A DNA stretch of 64,000 nucleotides from Pedococcus sp. 5OH_020 (GCF_027812955.1 NZ_JAPYZV010000002.1:62001-126000); one strand, 5' to 3'. Positions 17,321 to 27,637 are shown, numbered from the stretch's first letter. The notes: generated by a model not told the origin, from the sequence alone. Translations and numbers: made by a program.

Positions 17321-19081
17321 TCAGCCGATGACGACGCGCGCTGCCTGGCGCAGGTCGGGCGCGTCGTACCTTTCGCCTTCGACCACACCCATGTCCCAGC
17401 GCATGACCAGGCCACGACCGCGCACCTCCAGCGTTGCGAGGTTGTTGTCGAACCACGGGCCGTGGGTGAGCGTCCAGTGGTATGGCGCGGTCGGCACCTT
17501 GGACGTGCGGCGGACCAACAACTCGAGGGGCCGTGCGAGCCCTCGGCCGATCAGCGCCTGCGCGATGCGCACCTGGCGCGGCAGCGGGTTGCGGATGGGG
17601 GAGCATACGGCCTGCACGACCCTGCTGGCGGCCGGAGTGAGTGCGTCGCGGTCCAGCTCGGTGACGTACGAGTTGTGGACGTCACCGGAGAGGAAGGTGA
17701 TCGTCCCCGGTGCCCGACCGCGCTGCCCGTGGGCCACCTGGACCACCATCTCGAGCACCCCCAGGAAGCCACGCTGGAAGGCCGCCCAGTGCTCGAGGTC
17801 CAGGGCTCGGCGCAGCTTCTCCCCCCACCGGGCGACTCTCGGCCCCCACGCACCCTCAGCCATCGCCTCGTTGATCGCCTCCAGGTCGTGGATTCCCTGC
17901 GCCATGAGGAACGGCAGCGACGTCGCGATGAAGAGATGGTCCACGTCGCCGCGCAGCTCGCCGTCGAGCCACGACATCTCGTCGTCGTCGAGGATCGAGC
18001 GGCGCCCCGGTTCCAGCAGTCGGGCGGCGCGGGAGTCCACCACCACGAGCTTGGACTCGCCGAGCAGGCGGGTATAGCTCCAGCGATAGGTCTCCGGGTG
18101 CTGGTCGACGCGCTCGGCGAAGGCGTCCAGCACCGCCGTGAGGTCGAGCTCCTCGGTGGCCCCGGTGGCCTGGTGCGCCGCCACCCGCTGCCAGATCTCG
18201 TCCTCTGCGAGTGCTTCCGGGGACAGGTTGCCCACGTGCTGGTAGACCCAGTAGGAGGCGAGACCTCCCACGATCCGCTCATGCCACCACGGTTTGGCGT
18301 TCATCTCGCGATGCCAGTCGGCGGACGTGTTCCAGTCGTCACGAATGTCGTGGTCGTCGAAGATCATCACACTCGGCAGGCAGGACAGGAGCCACCGGTT
18401 GAGCGGGTCGGTCCAGGCAAGCCGGTACAGGTGGGCGTACTCCTCGTAGTCCTTGAGCTCCTCACCGGGAGGCTCGTCCAGGCTGCGACGACCCGCGATG
18501 AAGTCGCGCATCTCCTGCGACGTCTCGTCCGCGTACACCTGGTCCCCGATGAAGGCGATGAGGTGCGGCCACTGCTCCGGAGCCGTCCGGGTGAGGTGGT
18601 GGGCATAGGCCCGTAACGCATCGACACCGTTACTCCTGTTGCCCTGGCGGTCGTGCGGGACACTGGTGCGACAGGAGCCGAAGGCTAACCGGCTCGGCTC
18701 GTCGTGCGACAGGGTCCGAAGCCGGCTGGCTGGAAGGGAGGCGGTCAGAGCGTCGGTGCCGCCAGAGCCGTCAGGGCCTTCAGGGCCGTCAGGGCGAGGG
18801 GGCCACACGCACTGTCCGTCGATGTCCACCTCGTACTCGCTGGCCTCACCGGCCTGAAGGCCGTCGAGGATGACGAGGGCGTAGTGGTGGCCGTGGACGA
18901 CGAAGGTCGGCGCCTCCCACCGCCGCTCGAAGGCGCGGACGGTGACGCGCGAGGATCGGGAGGCCTGGACCCATACGGTGGCACTCGTCTCCCCGACGTA
19001 GCGAAAGAGCGGCCCCAGCGCCAGAAGGCCCCGGCGCTCAGCGGAGGCATCACCGTCCGAGCTGTCGCGGGGTGCAGGCAC
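17321..19081 (-). CDS. PhoD-like alkaline phosphatase family metallophosphatase
   Basis: A 586-aa protein of the PhoD-like phosphatase group. The N-terminus (about 25-110) is the beta-sandwich found in this family (GPLFRYVGETSATVWVQ); the metallophosphatase core follows, with FGSCR, AFIGDQVYAD, MIFDDHDIRDDWN and FLSGDVHNSYV supplying the metal ligands. Unlike classical PhoD there is no Tat signal, so it may act in the cytoplasm. It begins with GTG and has no obvious ribosome site. Likely substrates are phosphodiesters; no phosphate-regulon neighbours are present. Confidence 0.88.
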   Translation of the reverse strand: MPAPRDSSDGDASAERRGLLALGPLFRYVGETSATVWVQASRSSRVTVRAFERRWEAPTFVVHGHHYALVILDGLQAGEASEYEVDIDGQCVWPPRPDGPEGPDGSGGTDALTASLPASRLRTLSHDEPSRLAFGSCRTSVPHDRQGNRSNGVDALRAYAHHLTRTAPEQWPHLIAFIGDQVYADETSQEMRDFIAGRRSLDEPPGEELKDYEEYAHLYRLAWTDPLNRWLLSCLPSVMIFDDHDIRDDWNTSADWHREMNAKPWWHERIVGGLASYWVYQHVGNLSPEALAEDEIWQRVAAHQATGATEELDLTAVLDAFAERVDQHPETYRWSYTRLLGESKLVVVDSRAARLLEPGRRSILDDDEMSWLDGELRGDVDHLFIATSLPFLMAQGIHDLEAINEAMAEGAWGPRVARWGEKLRRALDLEHWAAFQRGFLGVLEMVVQVAHGQRGRAPGTITFLSGDVHNSYVTELDRDALTPAASRVVQAVCSPIRNPLPRQVRIAQALIGRGLARPLELLVRRTSKVPTAPYHWTLTHGPWFDNNLATLEVRGRGLVMRWDMGVVEGERYDAPDLRQAARVVIG

Positions 19082-19157
19082 GCACCGTTTCTACACGCCG
19101 AAGATGCGCTGTGCAGGCGAACCCACGAGGAAACCCTGACGTCGCCGGGTATGACGA

Positions 19158-19189
19158 AGGGCGGCTCCCCCATCCGGGGGAACCGCCCT
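19158..19189. terminator. Terminator downstream of groEL
   Basis: A 14-position stem (AGGGCGG-TCCCCC against GGGGGA-CCGCCCT with one mismatch) and a 4-base loop, about 50 bp past the groEL stop and 75 bp before the phosphatase start on the same strand. It isolates the two genes. Confidence 0.75.
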
Positions 19190-19239
19190 CTGCGTCGTTG
19201 CGACGAACGCTGTCGGCGTTCAGAGCATGCGGGGCTTCG

Positions 19240-21012
<1,773 letters not shown>

Positions 21013-21020
21013 CGCCATTA

Positions 21021-21047
21021 TTGGCACTCTGGGGCCGAGAGTGCAAA
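21021..21047 (-). promoter_or_regulatory. CIRCE operator, copy 2 (HrcA site)
   Basis: Plus-strand reading gives TTGGCACTC, nine bases, then GAGTGCAAA, again a close CIRCE match. It lies 8 bp beyond copy 1, so two HrcA dimers can bind side by side over the groEL promoter. Confidence 0.9.
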
Positions 21048-21129
21048 CGCCGCGGCGCCGCCATAGAACGGCGACCCACCGCCCGACCCTCACCTCGGCC
21101 CCCGCCGCGTGCGCTTGGCCCGCTCGCCT

Positions 21130-21228
21130 CCGAAGTCTGGGACTTCGGGATTCTGACCGGCGTGTCGCCCCGAAGTCTGGGACTTCGGGATTCTGACCGG
21201 CGTGTCGCCCCGAAGTCCGGGACTTCGG
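21130..21228 (+). repeat. Left array: three 19-bp palindromes at exact 40-bp period
   Basis: CCGAAGTC-TGG-GACTTCGG begins at 21130 and 21170, and a one-base variant with centre CGG at 21210. Each has 8-bp perfect arms and a 3-base centre. The 21-bp spacers of the first two units are identical and contain ACCGGCGTGTC. The array ends 28 bp before the earliest possible start of the nuclease-like gene. A matching array with centre CCA lies on the other side of that gene. Confidence 0.95.
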
Positions 21229-21307
21229 CTGCGGTCGTGGTGCCTACGGCACCTCAGTGGGTGTGGAGAACTCCGAGCAGTACGTCGCCTGCCCTCCACC
21301 ATCGGGC

Positions 21308-22198
21308 ATGCCCATTCCGCTCCAGCCCCTTCCCGCCGGCTTCGCCGACCGGCCGTTCACCCTGCGAGAAGCGCGCAAAGCCGGCGTGACGCAGTACCAG
21401 CTGGAAGCCGCTGATCTCGTCACGCCCACCTGGGGCATGCGGTCACCCGACATCCCGGAGACGGTCGAGGACCACGCGACCGTCGTATCTCTGGCCATCG
21501 CGGGCGCCTTCGCCTTCTCGCACATCACCGCGGCACGTCTGTGGGAGCTGCCGCTCCCGTCCTCGTGGAGGATGGGAGAGCCGTTGCATGTGATGAGGGA
21601 CTCGACGCCGCTGCGGCGGGCGGGGGTGGTCGGGCACCGAGGACTCTCGGGACGCCGCGTGCATGTGCTGCACGGGCGGCCTGTGACGTCACCAGTCGAC
21701 ACGTGGCTTGACCTGGGGGCGATGGGAACACTGTCCACCCATGACCTCGTCGTCGCCGGGGACGCGCTCGCCACGCGGTCGGTCACGCTGCTGCCGCGTC
21801 TGCAGGAGGGGGCGCGACGCCGCCGCGGTCGCGGTTCTCGGCACCTGCGGCAGGCGGCCGACCTGCTGCGCGCGGGCAGCGGCTCACCGATGGAGACCCG
21901 AGCCCGGCTGGCCTTCGTAGACGCGAACCTCCCTGAGCCTGAGCTCAACGCATCCGTGTACGGCGACGACGCCCAGTTCGTGGCGCGGGTCGACTTCCTG
22001 TGGCGCGAGGCGCGAGTCATCGTCGAGTACGAAGGCGACCAGCATCGGACCGATCGGCAGCAGTGGCAGAAGGACATCGAACGTGTCCGCGTGCTGGAGG
22101 CCCTCGGTTGGCGCGTCGTGCGCATCACGCACGCGGATCTGACCGACGAGCGACGTCGGCGTGCGCTGCTCGAGCGGCTCCATACGCTCATCGGATGA
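21308..22198 (+). CDS. AbiEi-like N-terminus plus DUF559/VSR-type nuclease-fold protein
   Basis: A 296-aa protein. The N-terminal region (FTLREARKAGVTQYQLEAAD) resembles the winged-helix part of AbiEi-type antitoxin-domain proteins. The C-terminal 80 residues look like the DUF559 branch of the PD-(D/E)XK nucleases: RVDFLWREARVIVEYEGDQH supplies the Asp and Glu-x-Glu positions, followed by the helix DIERVRVLEALGWRVVRIT. The start is uncertain: I prefer the ATG, but GTG codons at 21257 and 21263 are in frame and none has a strong ribosome site. No toxin partner (AbiEii) is next to it. Palindrome arrays flank it closely on both sides, suggesting a self-contained unit. Function is unknown. Confidence 0.75.
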   Translation: MPIPLQPLPAGFADRPFTLREARKAGVTQYQLEAADLVTPTWGMRSPDIPETVEDHATVVSLAIAGAFAFSHITAARLWELPLPSSWRMGEPLHVMRDSTPLRRAGVVGHRGLSGRRVHVLHGRPVTSPVDTWLDLGAMGTLSTHDLVVAGDALATRSVTLLPRLQEGARRRRGRGSRHLRQAADLLRAGSGSPMETRARLAFVDANLPEPELNASVYGDDAQFVARVDFLWREARVIVEYEGDQHRTDRQQWQKDIERVRVLEALGWRVVRITHADLTDERRRRALLERLHTLIG

Positions 22199-22246
22199 GC
22201 TTCCTCCTAGCCCACTTCAGGCGCAGGACGGGCGCCCGCTCCCCCG

Positions 22247-22385
22247 CCGAAGTCCCAGACTTCGGGTGCGGCCCCGGCGTGTCCGGCCGAAGTCCCAGAC
22301 TTCGGGAGCCCACCCGGCGTGTCCGGCCGAAGTCCCAGACTTCGGGAGCCCACCGGGCGTGTCCCGCCGAAGTCCCAGACTTCGG
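22247..22385 (+). repeat. Right array: four 19-bp palindromes at exact 40-bp period
   Basis: CCGAAGTC-CCA-GACTTCGG begins at 22247, 22287, 22327 and 22367, all four identical. The arms match the left array; the centre is CCA instead of TGG, its reverse complement. Spacers vary more than on the left but keep CCGGCGTGTC (GGGCGTGTC in the last) in the same orientation. The array starts 48 bp after the nuclease-like stop and ends 21 bp before the end of the minus-strand peptidase gene. Confidence 0.95.
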
Positions 22386-22406
22386 GTGCGGCGGCGGCCA
22401 GCCTGG

Positions 22407-23471
22407 TCAGGCGGAGGCGCCTGCGAAGGCAGAAGGGAACGCGTCGCGGTAGGAGCGCAGGTCCGTGACGCCGTTGCTCACAGACTCCGCTGCGAGCATC
22501 GCGTGGCCCACCGCGCGCGTGACGCAGTCCCCGGCCGCAACCATCAGGGCGTGAAGCGCGGGCAGCTCGGGGGACGGCCGGTCACCGACTGCCAGCGTGA
22601 AAAGGGTGTCGCCGTCGAGCAGGGTGTGGACCGGGTTGATGGCTCTGGCCAGTCCGTCATGTCCCAGGCCGCTCGTCCTTCGACACTGCGCCTTCGTCAA
22701 GGTGGCGTCTGTGGCGATCACGCCGATGACCGTCGCCAGACCAGGGCGTAGGGGCTGCTCCGCGTACGTGGTGGCGGCCCGTTCGCGGGCGGCCCGCACC
22801 TCCACCTCGTTCGGTATACCGGTGGTCAGCTCGCCGGGGTACCCGAACCGCTGGGCCGGCAGCAGACCGGTGCCGGGCTCCACCGCGTCGCCGAAGGAGT
22901 TGACCGCGACGAGCGCTGCGACGGTCGCTCCGTCCTCGAGAACCCAGCTGGCCGAGCCGACCCCGCCCTTGAGGCCACCCGCCCTCGCGCCCGTCCCGGC
23001 TCCCACGTTGCCCTGCGGAACGGGCCCGGCTGAGGCCGCCTCGTACGCGCTCCGCCCGTCCTGCGCCGTCGGCACGTGGTCAAAGGCGCCACCCCTGCCA
23101 AGGTCGAACAGCACGGCGGCGGGCACGATGGGCACCACCTCGCCAGCGCCGGCGCCCACGGGCCATCCGAGCCCGTCCGCGTACAACGACTGCATCACCC
23201 CGTCGGCCGCCGCCAGCCCGAAGGCGCTCCCGCCTGTGAGCACGACCGCGTTGACCCGGTCCACGAGGTTCTCTGGTTCCAGCAGGTCGGTCTCGCGGGT
23301 GCCCGGCGCAGCGCCACGCACGTCCACGCCGGCCACCGCACCAGCGCCCGGCGCGACCACCACGGTGGTCCCGGTCAGCCAGCCGGGCTCCCGGCGGGTC
23401 GCGTGGCCCACGCGCACGCCGGGGACGTCGGTCAGGGAGTTGGTGGGTCCGGGTCCGGGCACATCAGCCAT
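22407..23471 (-). CDS. P1-family peptidase (DmpA/nylon-oligomer hydrolase-like)
   Basis: A 354-aa Ntn-type autoprocessing hydrolase. The N-terminal strand (NSLTDVPGVRVGHATRREPG) and the motif VVLTGGSAFGLAAADGV are diagnostic of the P1/DmpA family; the nucleophile would be a Ser or Thr exposed after self-cleavage, possibly the Thr in ATDATLTKAQ. Members act as aminopeptidases or cyclic-amide hydrolases. The ATG overlaps the VOC gene upstream by 8 bp, so it is the last gene of a GNAT-VOC-peptidase operon. Substrate unknown. Confidence 0.88.
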   Translation of the reverse strand: MADVPGPGPTNSLTDVPGVRVGHATRREPGWLTGTTVVVAPGAGAVAGVDVRGAAPGTRETDLLEPENLVDRVNAVVLTGGSAFGLAAADGVMQSLYADGLGWPVGAGAGEVVPIVPAAVLFDLGRGGAFDHVPTAQDGRSAYEAASAGPVPQGNVGAGTGARAGGLKGGVGSASWVLEDGATVAALVAVNSFGDAVEPGTGLLPAQRFGYPGELTTGIPNEVEVRAARERAATTYAEQPLRPGLATVIGVIATDATLTKAQCRRTSGLGHDGLARAINPVHTLLDGDTLFTLAVGDRPSPELPALHALMVAAGDCVTRAVGHAMLAAESVSNGVTDLRSYRDAFPSAFAGASA

Positions 23472-23835
23472 CCGGCTTGTGGACCACGCAGAACCGGTTA
23501 CCGTCCGGGTCCTCCAGCACGACGTAGTCGTGGTCCCCCTGCGGGTACGGCCAGTCCTCGACCAGTCGCGCACCCAGCCCGAGCAGTCGGCGGACCTCCT
23601 GGGCCCGGTCGGCGGTGTAGAGGTCGAGATGGACGTGCGGGAAGTAGGTGGGACGAGACTCGCCCAGGGCAAGGGAGAGGTTGGGTCCCGTGCCCACCCG
23701 AGGACGCAGAACCACCCAGTCGGGCTCCGGCGCCTCTCGGGGCACGAGGTCCAGGGCGCCAGCCCAGAACGCCATCGCCCGAGCCACGTCGGCGACGGTG
23801 ACGACGATCGACCCCACGCGCAGCGCCACGCTCAC
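23464..23835 (-). CDS. VOC-family (glyoxalase/bleomycin-resistance fold) protein
   Basis: A 123-aa single-module VOC protein: a first beta-alpha unit (RVGSIVVTVADVARAMAFW) and a second ending in the usual VVLEDPDGNRFCVVHKP. Such proteins bind a metal or small molecule as dimers; many are dioxygenases, lyases or antibiotic-sequestering proteins, and the sequence does not choose between them. The GTG start overlaps the GNAT stop by 4 bp. Confidence 0.87.
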   Translation of the reverse strand: MSVALRVGSIVVTVADVARAMAFWAGALDLVPREAPEPDWVVLRPRVGTGPNLSLALGESRPTYFPHVHLDLYTADRAQEVRRLLGLGARLVEDWPYPQGDHDYVVLEDPDGNRFCVVHKPDG

Positions 23836-24278
23836 AGCTCCAGCACCATCTGTCGCGGCGCCGCGGAGAAGCCGAGCCGCTCCAGCATCGCCGCGGTGTG
23901 CTCCCCGGCGGACATCGAGACTCTCGCAAGGCCGGCTTCGCGGGCCCAGGCGACGGCGGCCCGCAGCAGCTCCTCACCGACGCCCACCCCTCGGTGGTCG
24001 GGCCGGACGAAGAAGGCCTGCACGACCAGGGCACTGGCTGCATCCGCGGCGGCCCCCGGCCAGGGCAGCGGCCGCAGGACCAGCGCCTGAAGGTACCCGG
24101 CGTGCTCGTCCCCCGCCTCGGCGATCCAGATCGGATGACGCTCGGGCGCCGCCAGCCATGCGGTGGCGTACCGGTCGAGGAACCCCGGCTCTCGCGGTGC
24201 GCCCCGGTGCCGGGCGCACTGCAGAGTCAGGGCCGCGACGACCAATGCGTCCTGCGGCCCTGCAGACCTCGCACGCAC
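23832..24278 (-). CDS. GNAT-family N-acetyltransferase
   Basis: A 148-aa acetyl-CoA-dependent acyltransferase; the CoA-binding signature is VRPDHRGVGVGEELLRAAV and the C-terminal strand MLERLGFSAAPRQMVLEL is typical. I chose the GTG at 24278 rather than the upstream TTG because that TTG lies inside the terminator hairpin of the preceding gene. The product heads a three-gene operon with 4-bp and 8-bp overlaps. Acceptor substrate unknown. Confidence 0.84.
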   Translation of the reverse strand: MRARSAGPQDALVVAALTLQCARHRGAPREPGFLDRYATAWLAAPERHPIWIAEAGDEHAGYLQALVLRPLPWPGAAADAASALVVQAFFVRPDHRGVGVGEELLRAAVAWAREAGLARVSMSAGEHTAAMLERLGFSAAPRQMVLEL

Positions 24279-24314
24279 CTGACCCACGACCGCAGTCAAG
24301 CACGCCGGAGGCAA

Positions 24315-24348
24315 CAACGCCCGTACAGTCGATCCTGCACGGGCGTTG
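24315..24348 (-). terminator. Terminator after the DUF3263 gene
   Basis: CAACGCCCGT and ACGGGCGTTG form a perfect 10-bp stem around a 14-base loop, 15 bp past the DUF3263 stop codon. It separates that gene from the GNAT operon. Confidence 0.75.
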
Positions 24349-24362
24349 ATGAACGGGGGTCG

Positions 24363-24653
24363 TCAGAGCTGGACGCCCAACCGGCGTGCGCTGCGGGCGC
24401 GCTGCCGGGAGGCGCGCAGCCGGCGCAGCCGCTTGACGAGCATCGGGTCGGCCTCGAGGGCTGCGGGCGAGTCGATCAGGTTGTTCAGCACCTGGTAGTA
24501 CCTCGTCGCGCTCATGTCGAAGAGCTCGCGGATCGCCTGCTCCTTCGCGCCGGCGTACTTCCACCACTGGCGCTCGAAGGCGAGGATCTGGCGCTCGCGC
24601 TCTCCGAGCTCCACCGTGGCGCCGGTGTGCTCCTGCTCGTGTGCGACGTTCAA
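24363..24653 (-). CDS. DUF3263 protein
   Basis: A 96-aa protein of the actinobacterial DUF3263 family (pattern RERQILAFERQWWKYAGAKE, then LFDMSATRYYQVLNNLID), which looks like a small helix-turn-helix protein; its function is not known. The upstream TTG at 24710 coincides with a TATAGT -10 box, so the real start must be downstream; the TTG opening LNVAHEQ, with AGGGG ten bases before it, is my choice. The tail is strongly basic (KRLRRLRASRQRARSARR), consistent with nucleic-acid binding. Confidence 0.8.
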   Translation of the reverse strand: MNVAHEQEHTGATVELGERERQILAFERQWWKYAGAKEQAIRELFDMSATRYYQVLNNLIDSPAALEADPMLVKRLRRLRASRQRARSARRLGVQL

Positions 24654-24709
24654 CGTGCGACTGCCCCTCGGTATGTCCGGGGTGGACCCGTGTGACTGAT
24701 GACGAGGCA

Positions 24710-24739
24710 ACTATACGGAGAAAATCACACCGTTGTCAT
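24710..24739 (-). promoter_or_regulatory. Sigma-70-type promoter of the DUF3263 gene
   Basis: On the minus strand ATGACA (-35) is followed after 18 bp by TATAGT (-10). The surrounding 50 bp is unusually AT-rich for this window. It predicts a 5' leader of about 50 nt before the TTG start. Confidence 0.6.
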
Positions 24740-24822
24740 TTGGTTCCGAGACTCGCGCGAAACCCTCATCGTCGTCGATGCGGATCACGGCACACCGGTC
24801 CCAGCCGTCACAGACCGACGGG

Positions 24823-26193
24823 TCACGCCATCGTGTCGAGGATGGCGGAGATGTCGTCCTCCGACGTGCGCGGGTTAACGATCGCGAAGCGCGTCAGGGT
24901 CTCACCCTCATGAGAGGTCGGGACGACGAACGCGAACTCGTCGGCGAGCAGCCGGTCGGACCACACCTGGTAGTCCCCGGCGGACCACTCGCGGCGCCGG
25001 AAGACCACCACCGACAGGTCCGGCTCGCGCACGACCTCGAGGTAGTCCCGGCCTGCGATCTCCGAGGCCGCGAACCGTGTCACCTCGAGGGTCCGCTCCA
25101 CCGCCTCGGTGTAGGCGTCGGTGCCGTGCGTCGCGAGGGAGAACCAGAACGGCAGCCCGCGAGCCCGCCTCGTGAGGCCGACGGAGTAGTCGGTGGGGTT
25201 CCAGTCAGGTGTGCCCGTGAGGACGTCCAGGTAGGACGCATGCTGGGTGTGCGCCGCCCGGGCGAGGGCAGGCTCCCGGTACAGCAGGGCACAGCAGTCG
25301 AAGGGCGCGAAGAGCCACTTGTGCGGGTCGACGATGAACGAGTCGCAGTGCTCGATCCCGGCATAGAGATGACGTACGGAGGGAGCAGCCAGCCCGGCAC
25401 CCCCGTATGCGCCGTCCACGTGGAACCAGATCCCGAGCTCCTGGCACACCGCCGCGACGGAGGCCAGGTCGTCGACGATGCCGAAGTTGGTGGTCCCGCT
25501 GGTGGCGACGACCGCGAAGAAGGTCTCCGGACCGTGCTCGAGGAGGACCTTGCGCAGGTTCTCCCCGGTCAGCCTGAGGTCGCCGTCCACCTCGACCCCG
25601 ACGAACTCGGCATCCATGACGTCACACGCGGAGGAGATCGAGGAGTGCGCCCCGTGGGTCGCCGCCACGCGCCAGGGGCGTGCGCCGGCTCCGGTGCGGC
25701 CGGCGTGGGCGGCCTGCATCCGGGCAGTATGCCGGGCCGCCACGAGCGCGGAGAGGTTGCCGATCGTCCCGCCCGGGACGAAGACGCCCCCAGCCTCGGC
25801 CGGGAGGCCGACGAGGTCGGCGATCCAGCGCAGCGCCTGGTTCTCCGCATACACGGCACCCGCGCCCTCGAGCCAGGACCCGCCGTAGATGGAGGACGCG
25901 CCGACGACGAGGTCGAACATCGCGGCCGCCTCGGTGGGCGCGCAGGGGATGAACGAGAGGTAGCGCGGGTGGTCCGTCGAGATGCACGCCGGCGCCAGGT
26001 CCCTCGCGAAGAGGTCGAGCGCCGCCTCGCCGCCGATGCCCTCGGCGGTGATCGTGGTGCCGGCTGCAGCGTCGAGCTGGGCCAGCGTCCGCGGGCCGTC
26101 GAGGGGCACCGGGTCGAGCTTCAGGCGGTCGGCGGAGTAGGCGAGGATCGCGTCGCCCAAGGTCTCTAGCTGGAGGTCGCTGTAGCCGTGCAC
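24823..26193 (-). CDS. Group II pyridoxal-phosphate-dependent decarboxylase
   Basis: A 456-aa aromatic/acidic amino-acid decarboxylase-type enzyme. The PLP lysine is in FIVDPHKWLFAPFDCC; the cofactor Asp and neighbours lie in IWFHVDGAYGG and the ring-stacking His in ATHGAHSS. The active-site opening motif PRYLSFIPCAPT is also typical. Substrates in this family include tryptophan, tyrosine, DOPA and 2,4-diaminobutyrate; none can be chosen here. The GTG start opens MHGYSDLQLETLG. It lies 9 bp after the HAD gene end and may share its transcript. Confidence 0.9.
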   Translation of the reverse strand: MHGYSDLQLETLGDAILAYSADRLKLDPVPLDGPRTLAQLDAAAGTTITAEGIGGEAALDLFARDLAPACISTDHPRYLSFIPCAPTEAAAMFDLVVGASSIYGGSWLEGAGAVYAENQALRWIADLVGLPAEAGGVFVPGGTIGNLSALVAARHTARMQAAHAGRTGAGARPWRVAATHGAHSSISSACDVMDAEFVGVEVDGDLRLTGENLRKVLLEHGPETFFAVVATSGTTNFGIVDDLASVAAVCQELGIWFHVDGAYGGAGLAAPSVRHLYAGIEHCDSFIVDPHKWLFAPFDCCALLYREPALARAAHTQHASYLDVLTGTPDWNPTDYSVGLTRRARGLPFWFSLATHGTDAYTEAVERTLEVTRFAASEIAGRDYLEVVREPDLSVVVFRRREWSAGDYQVWSDRLLADEFAFVVPTSHEGETLTRFAIVNPRTSEDDISAILDTMA

Positions 26194-26202
26194 GCGGCGA
26201 GT

Positions 26203-26859
26203 CTAGGGGTGGGCGGGGACCAGGAGCTCCGCCCTGAGCGAGCGAGCGTCGTCGACTACCGCGTCCGGACCGGCCGCCTCGAGCAGCGCCCGGAGGCCGG
26301 CCCCCCAGGTGACGGCAACCACCGCCATGCCCGCCGCGCGCGCTGCCTCCACGTCGACCGTCGCGTCCCCGACGTACACACAGTCGCCGGGGTGGACGCC
26401 GAGCCGGTCCGCGGCGTACAGCAAGGGCTCGGGATGCGGTTTGTGCAGCTGGGTGTGCTCCTCCGCCGCGATGACGTCGATCCGTCCGTCGAGCCCCACG
26501 GCGGCCAGCCCGAGCCGTACGGTCTCCAGCTTCTTCGAGGACACGACCCCCGTCCGCGCTCCGGCCGAGTGCAGCTCGTCGAGCAGCTCGGGGACCCCTT
26601 CGACCGTACGGATGAGCTCGTCATGGTTGGCGAGGTTCCACCGCCGGTACACCTGGGTGAGCTCCGCGCCGCGACCGGGGTAACGCTCCTCGAGCACTGG
26701 CTGGAGGGGGCGTCCGATCCACGACCGGACCTCGTCCTCGCTCGCGGAGCTGCCGAGGACGCTGGAGAGGGCATGCCGGTAGGAGGCGACGATCAGGGGG
26801 ATGGAGTCGGCCAAGGTGCCGTCGAAGTCGAACAGGACCACCGGCCAACGAACGCTCAC
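26203..26859 (-). CDS. HAD-superfamily hydrolase (phosphoglycolate phosphatase-like)
   Basis: A 218-aa phosphatase with motif [11 protein letters not shown], motif II in GVVSSKK, and the motif III/IV region [15 protein letters not shown] then [13 protein letters not shown]. This pattern fits the Gph/PpaX pyrophosphatase-phosphoglycolate group. The GTG start is placed directly before the first strand ([13 protein letters not shown]). It is divergent from ung across a 100-bp gap. The physiological substrate is unknown. Confidence 0.87.
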   Translation of the reverse strand: MSVRWPVVLFDFDGTLADSIPLIVASYRHALSSVLGSSASEDEVRSWIGRPLQPVLEERYPGRGAELTQVYRRWNLANHDELIRTVEGVPELLDELHSAGARTGVVSSKKLETVRLGLAAVGLDGRIDVIAAEEHTQLHKPHPEPLLYAADRLGVHPGDCVYVGDATVDVEAARAAGMAVVAVTWGAGLRALLEAAGPDAVVDDARSLRAELLVPAHP

Positions 26860-26959
26860 GGGCAGCGACGTTACCTGGCCGTTCTCCACTCCGCCCGAGC
26901 GCGCCCGGATGCGGGACGCCGGGGCGGCCCTGCACGCGGCCACCGACTACTTTTCCGGT

Positions 26960-27637
26960 ATGCCGCCCACTGCCCTTGCCCGGCTGGTCCACCCGTCGTG
27001 GGCGGCGGCACTGGCGCCGGTCGAGGGCACCGTCGCCGAGCTCGGAGCCTTCCTGCGGGCGGAGATCGCCGCTGGACGTGGGTACCTCCCGGCAGGCAAG
27101 CAGGTCCTGAGGGCGTTCGAGCAGCCCCTGGACGACGTGCGCGTCCTCATCGTGGGGCAGGACCCGTACCCGACCCCAGGTCACGCGGTGGGGCTGTCGT
27201 TCTCCGTGGCACCCGACGTGCAGCCGATCCCGCGCAGTCTGGTGAACATCTACCAGGAGCTCCACAGCGACCTCGGGCTCGCCCGGCCCAACTCGGGCGA
27301 CCTGTCCCCGTGGGCGGACCAGGGCGTACTGCTTCTCAACCGGGTGCTCACCGTGAGCCCCGGCAGGCCGGCCAGCCACCGTGGGAAGGGCTGGGAGCAG
27401 GTGACCGCGCAGGCGATCGCGGCGCTGGTGGCGCGTGGGGGCCCGCTCGTCGCGATCCTGTGGGGCAGGGACGCCCGAAGTCTCGTGCCGCACCTCGCGG
27501 GCATACCCTCCATCGAGAGCGCGCACCCCTCTCCCCTGTCTGCCCACGCGGGGTTCTTCGGCAGCCGGCCCTTCAGCCGGGCCAACGAGCTCCTCGCCCG
27601 GCAGGGCGCCGCACCGATCGACTGGAGCCTGACATGA
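26960..27637 (+). CDS. ung: Uracil-DNA glycosylase, family 1
   Basis: A 225-aa base-excision repair enzyme that removes uracil from DNA. The water-activating loop is [16 protein letters not shown] with catalytic Asp68, the uracil-binding strand is LLLNRVLTV, and the minor-groove intercalation loop [17 protein letters not shown] contains the catalytic His. The ATG opens [14 protein letters not shown]; longer in-frame sequence overlaps the HAD gene and is discounted. The stop codon overlaps the next ATG (ATGA). Confidence 0.96.
   Translation: MPPTALARLVHPSWAAALAPVEGTVAELGAFLRAEIAAGRGYLPAGKQVLRAFEQPLDDVRVLIVGQDPYPTPGHAVGLSFSVAPDVQPIPRSLVNIYQELHSDLGLARPNSGDLSPWADQGVLLLNRVLTVSPGRPASHRGKGWEQVTAQAIAALVARGGPLVAILWGRDARSLVPHLAGIPSIESAHPSPLSAHAGFFGSRPFSRANELLARQGAAPIDWSLT

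Noticed and set aside
21130..22385. CRISPR array
   Set aside because: Units are palindromes with 21-bp spacers that are mostly conserved rather than unique, with only three or four copies per side and no cas genes.
26188..27633. Long frame upstream of the SGNH hydrolase
   Set aside because: Arg/Gly-rich shadow of the HAD and ung genes; the ATG overlapping the ung stop is the real start.
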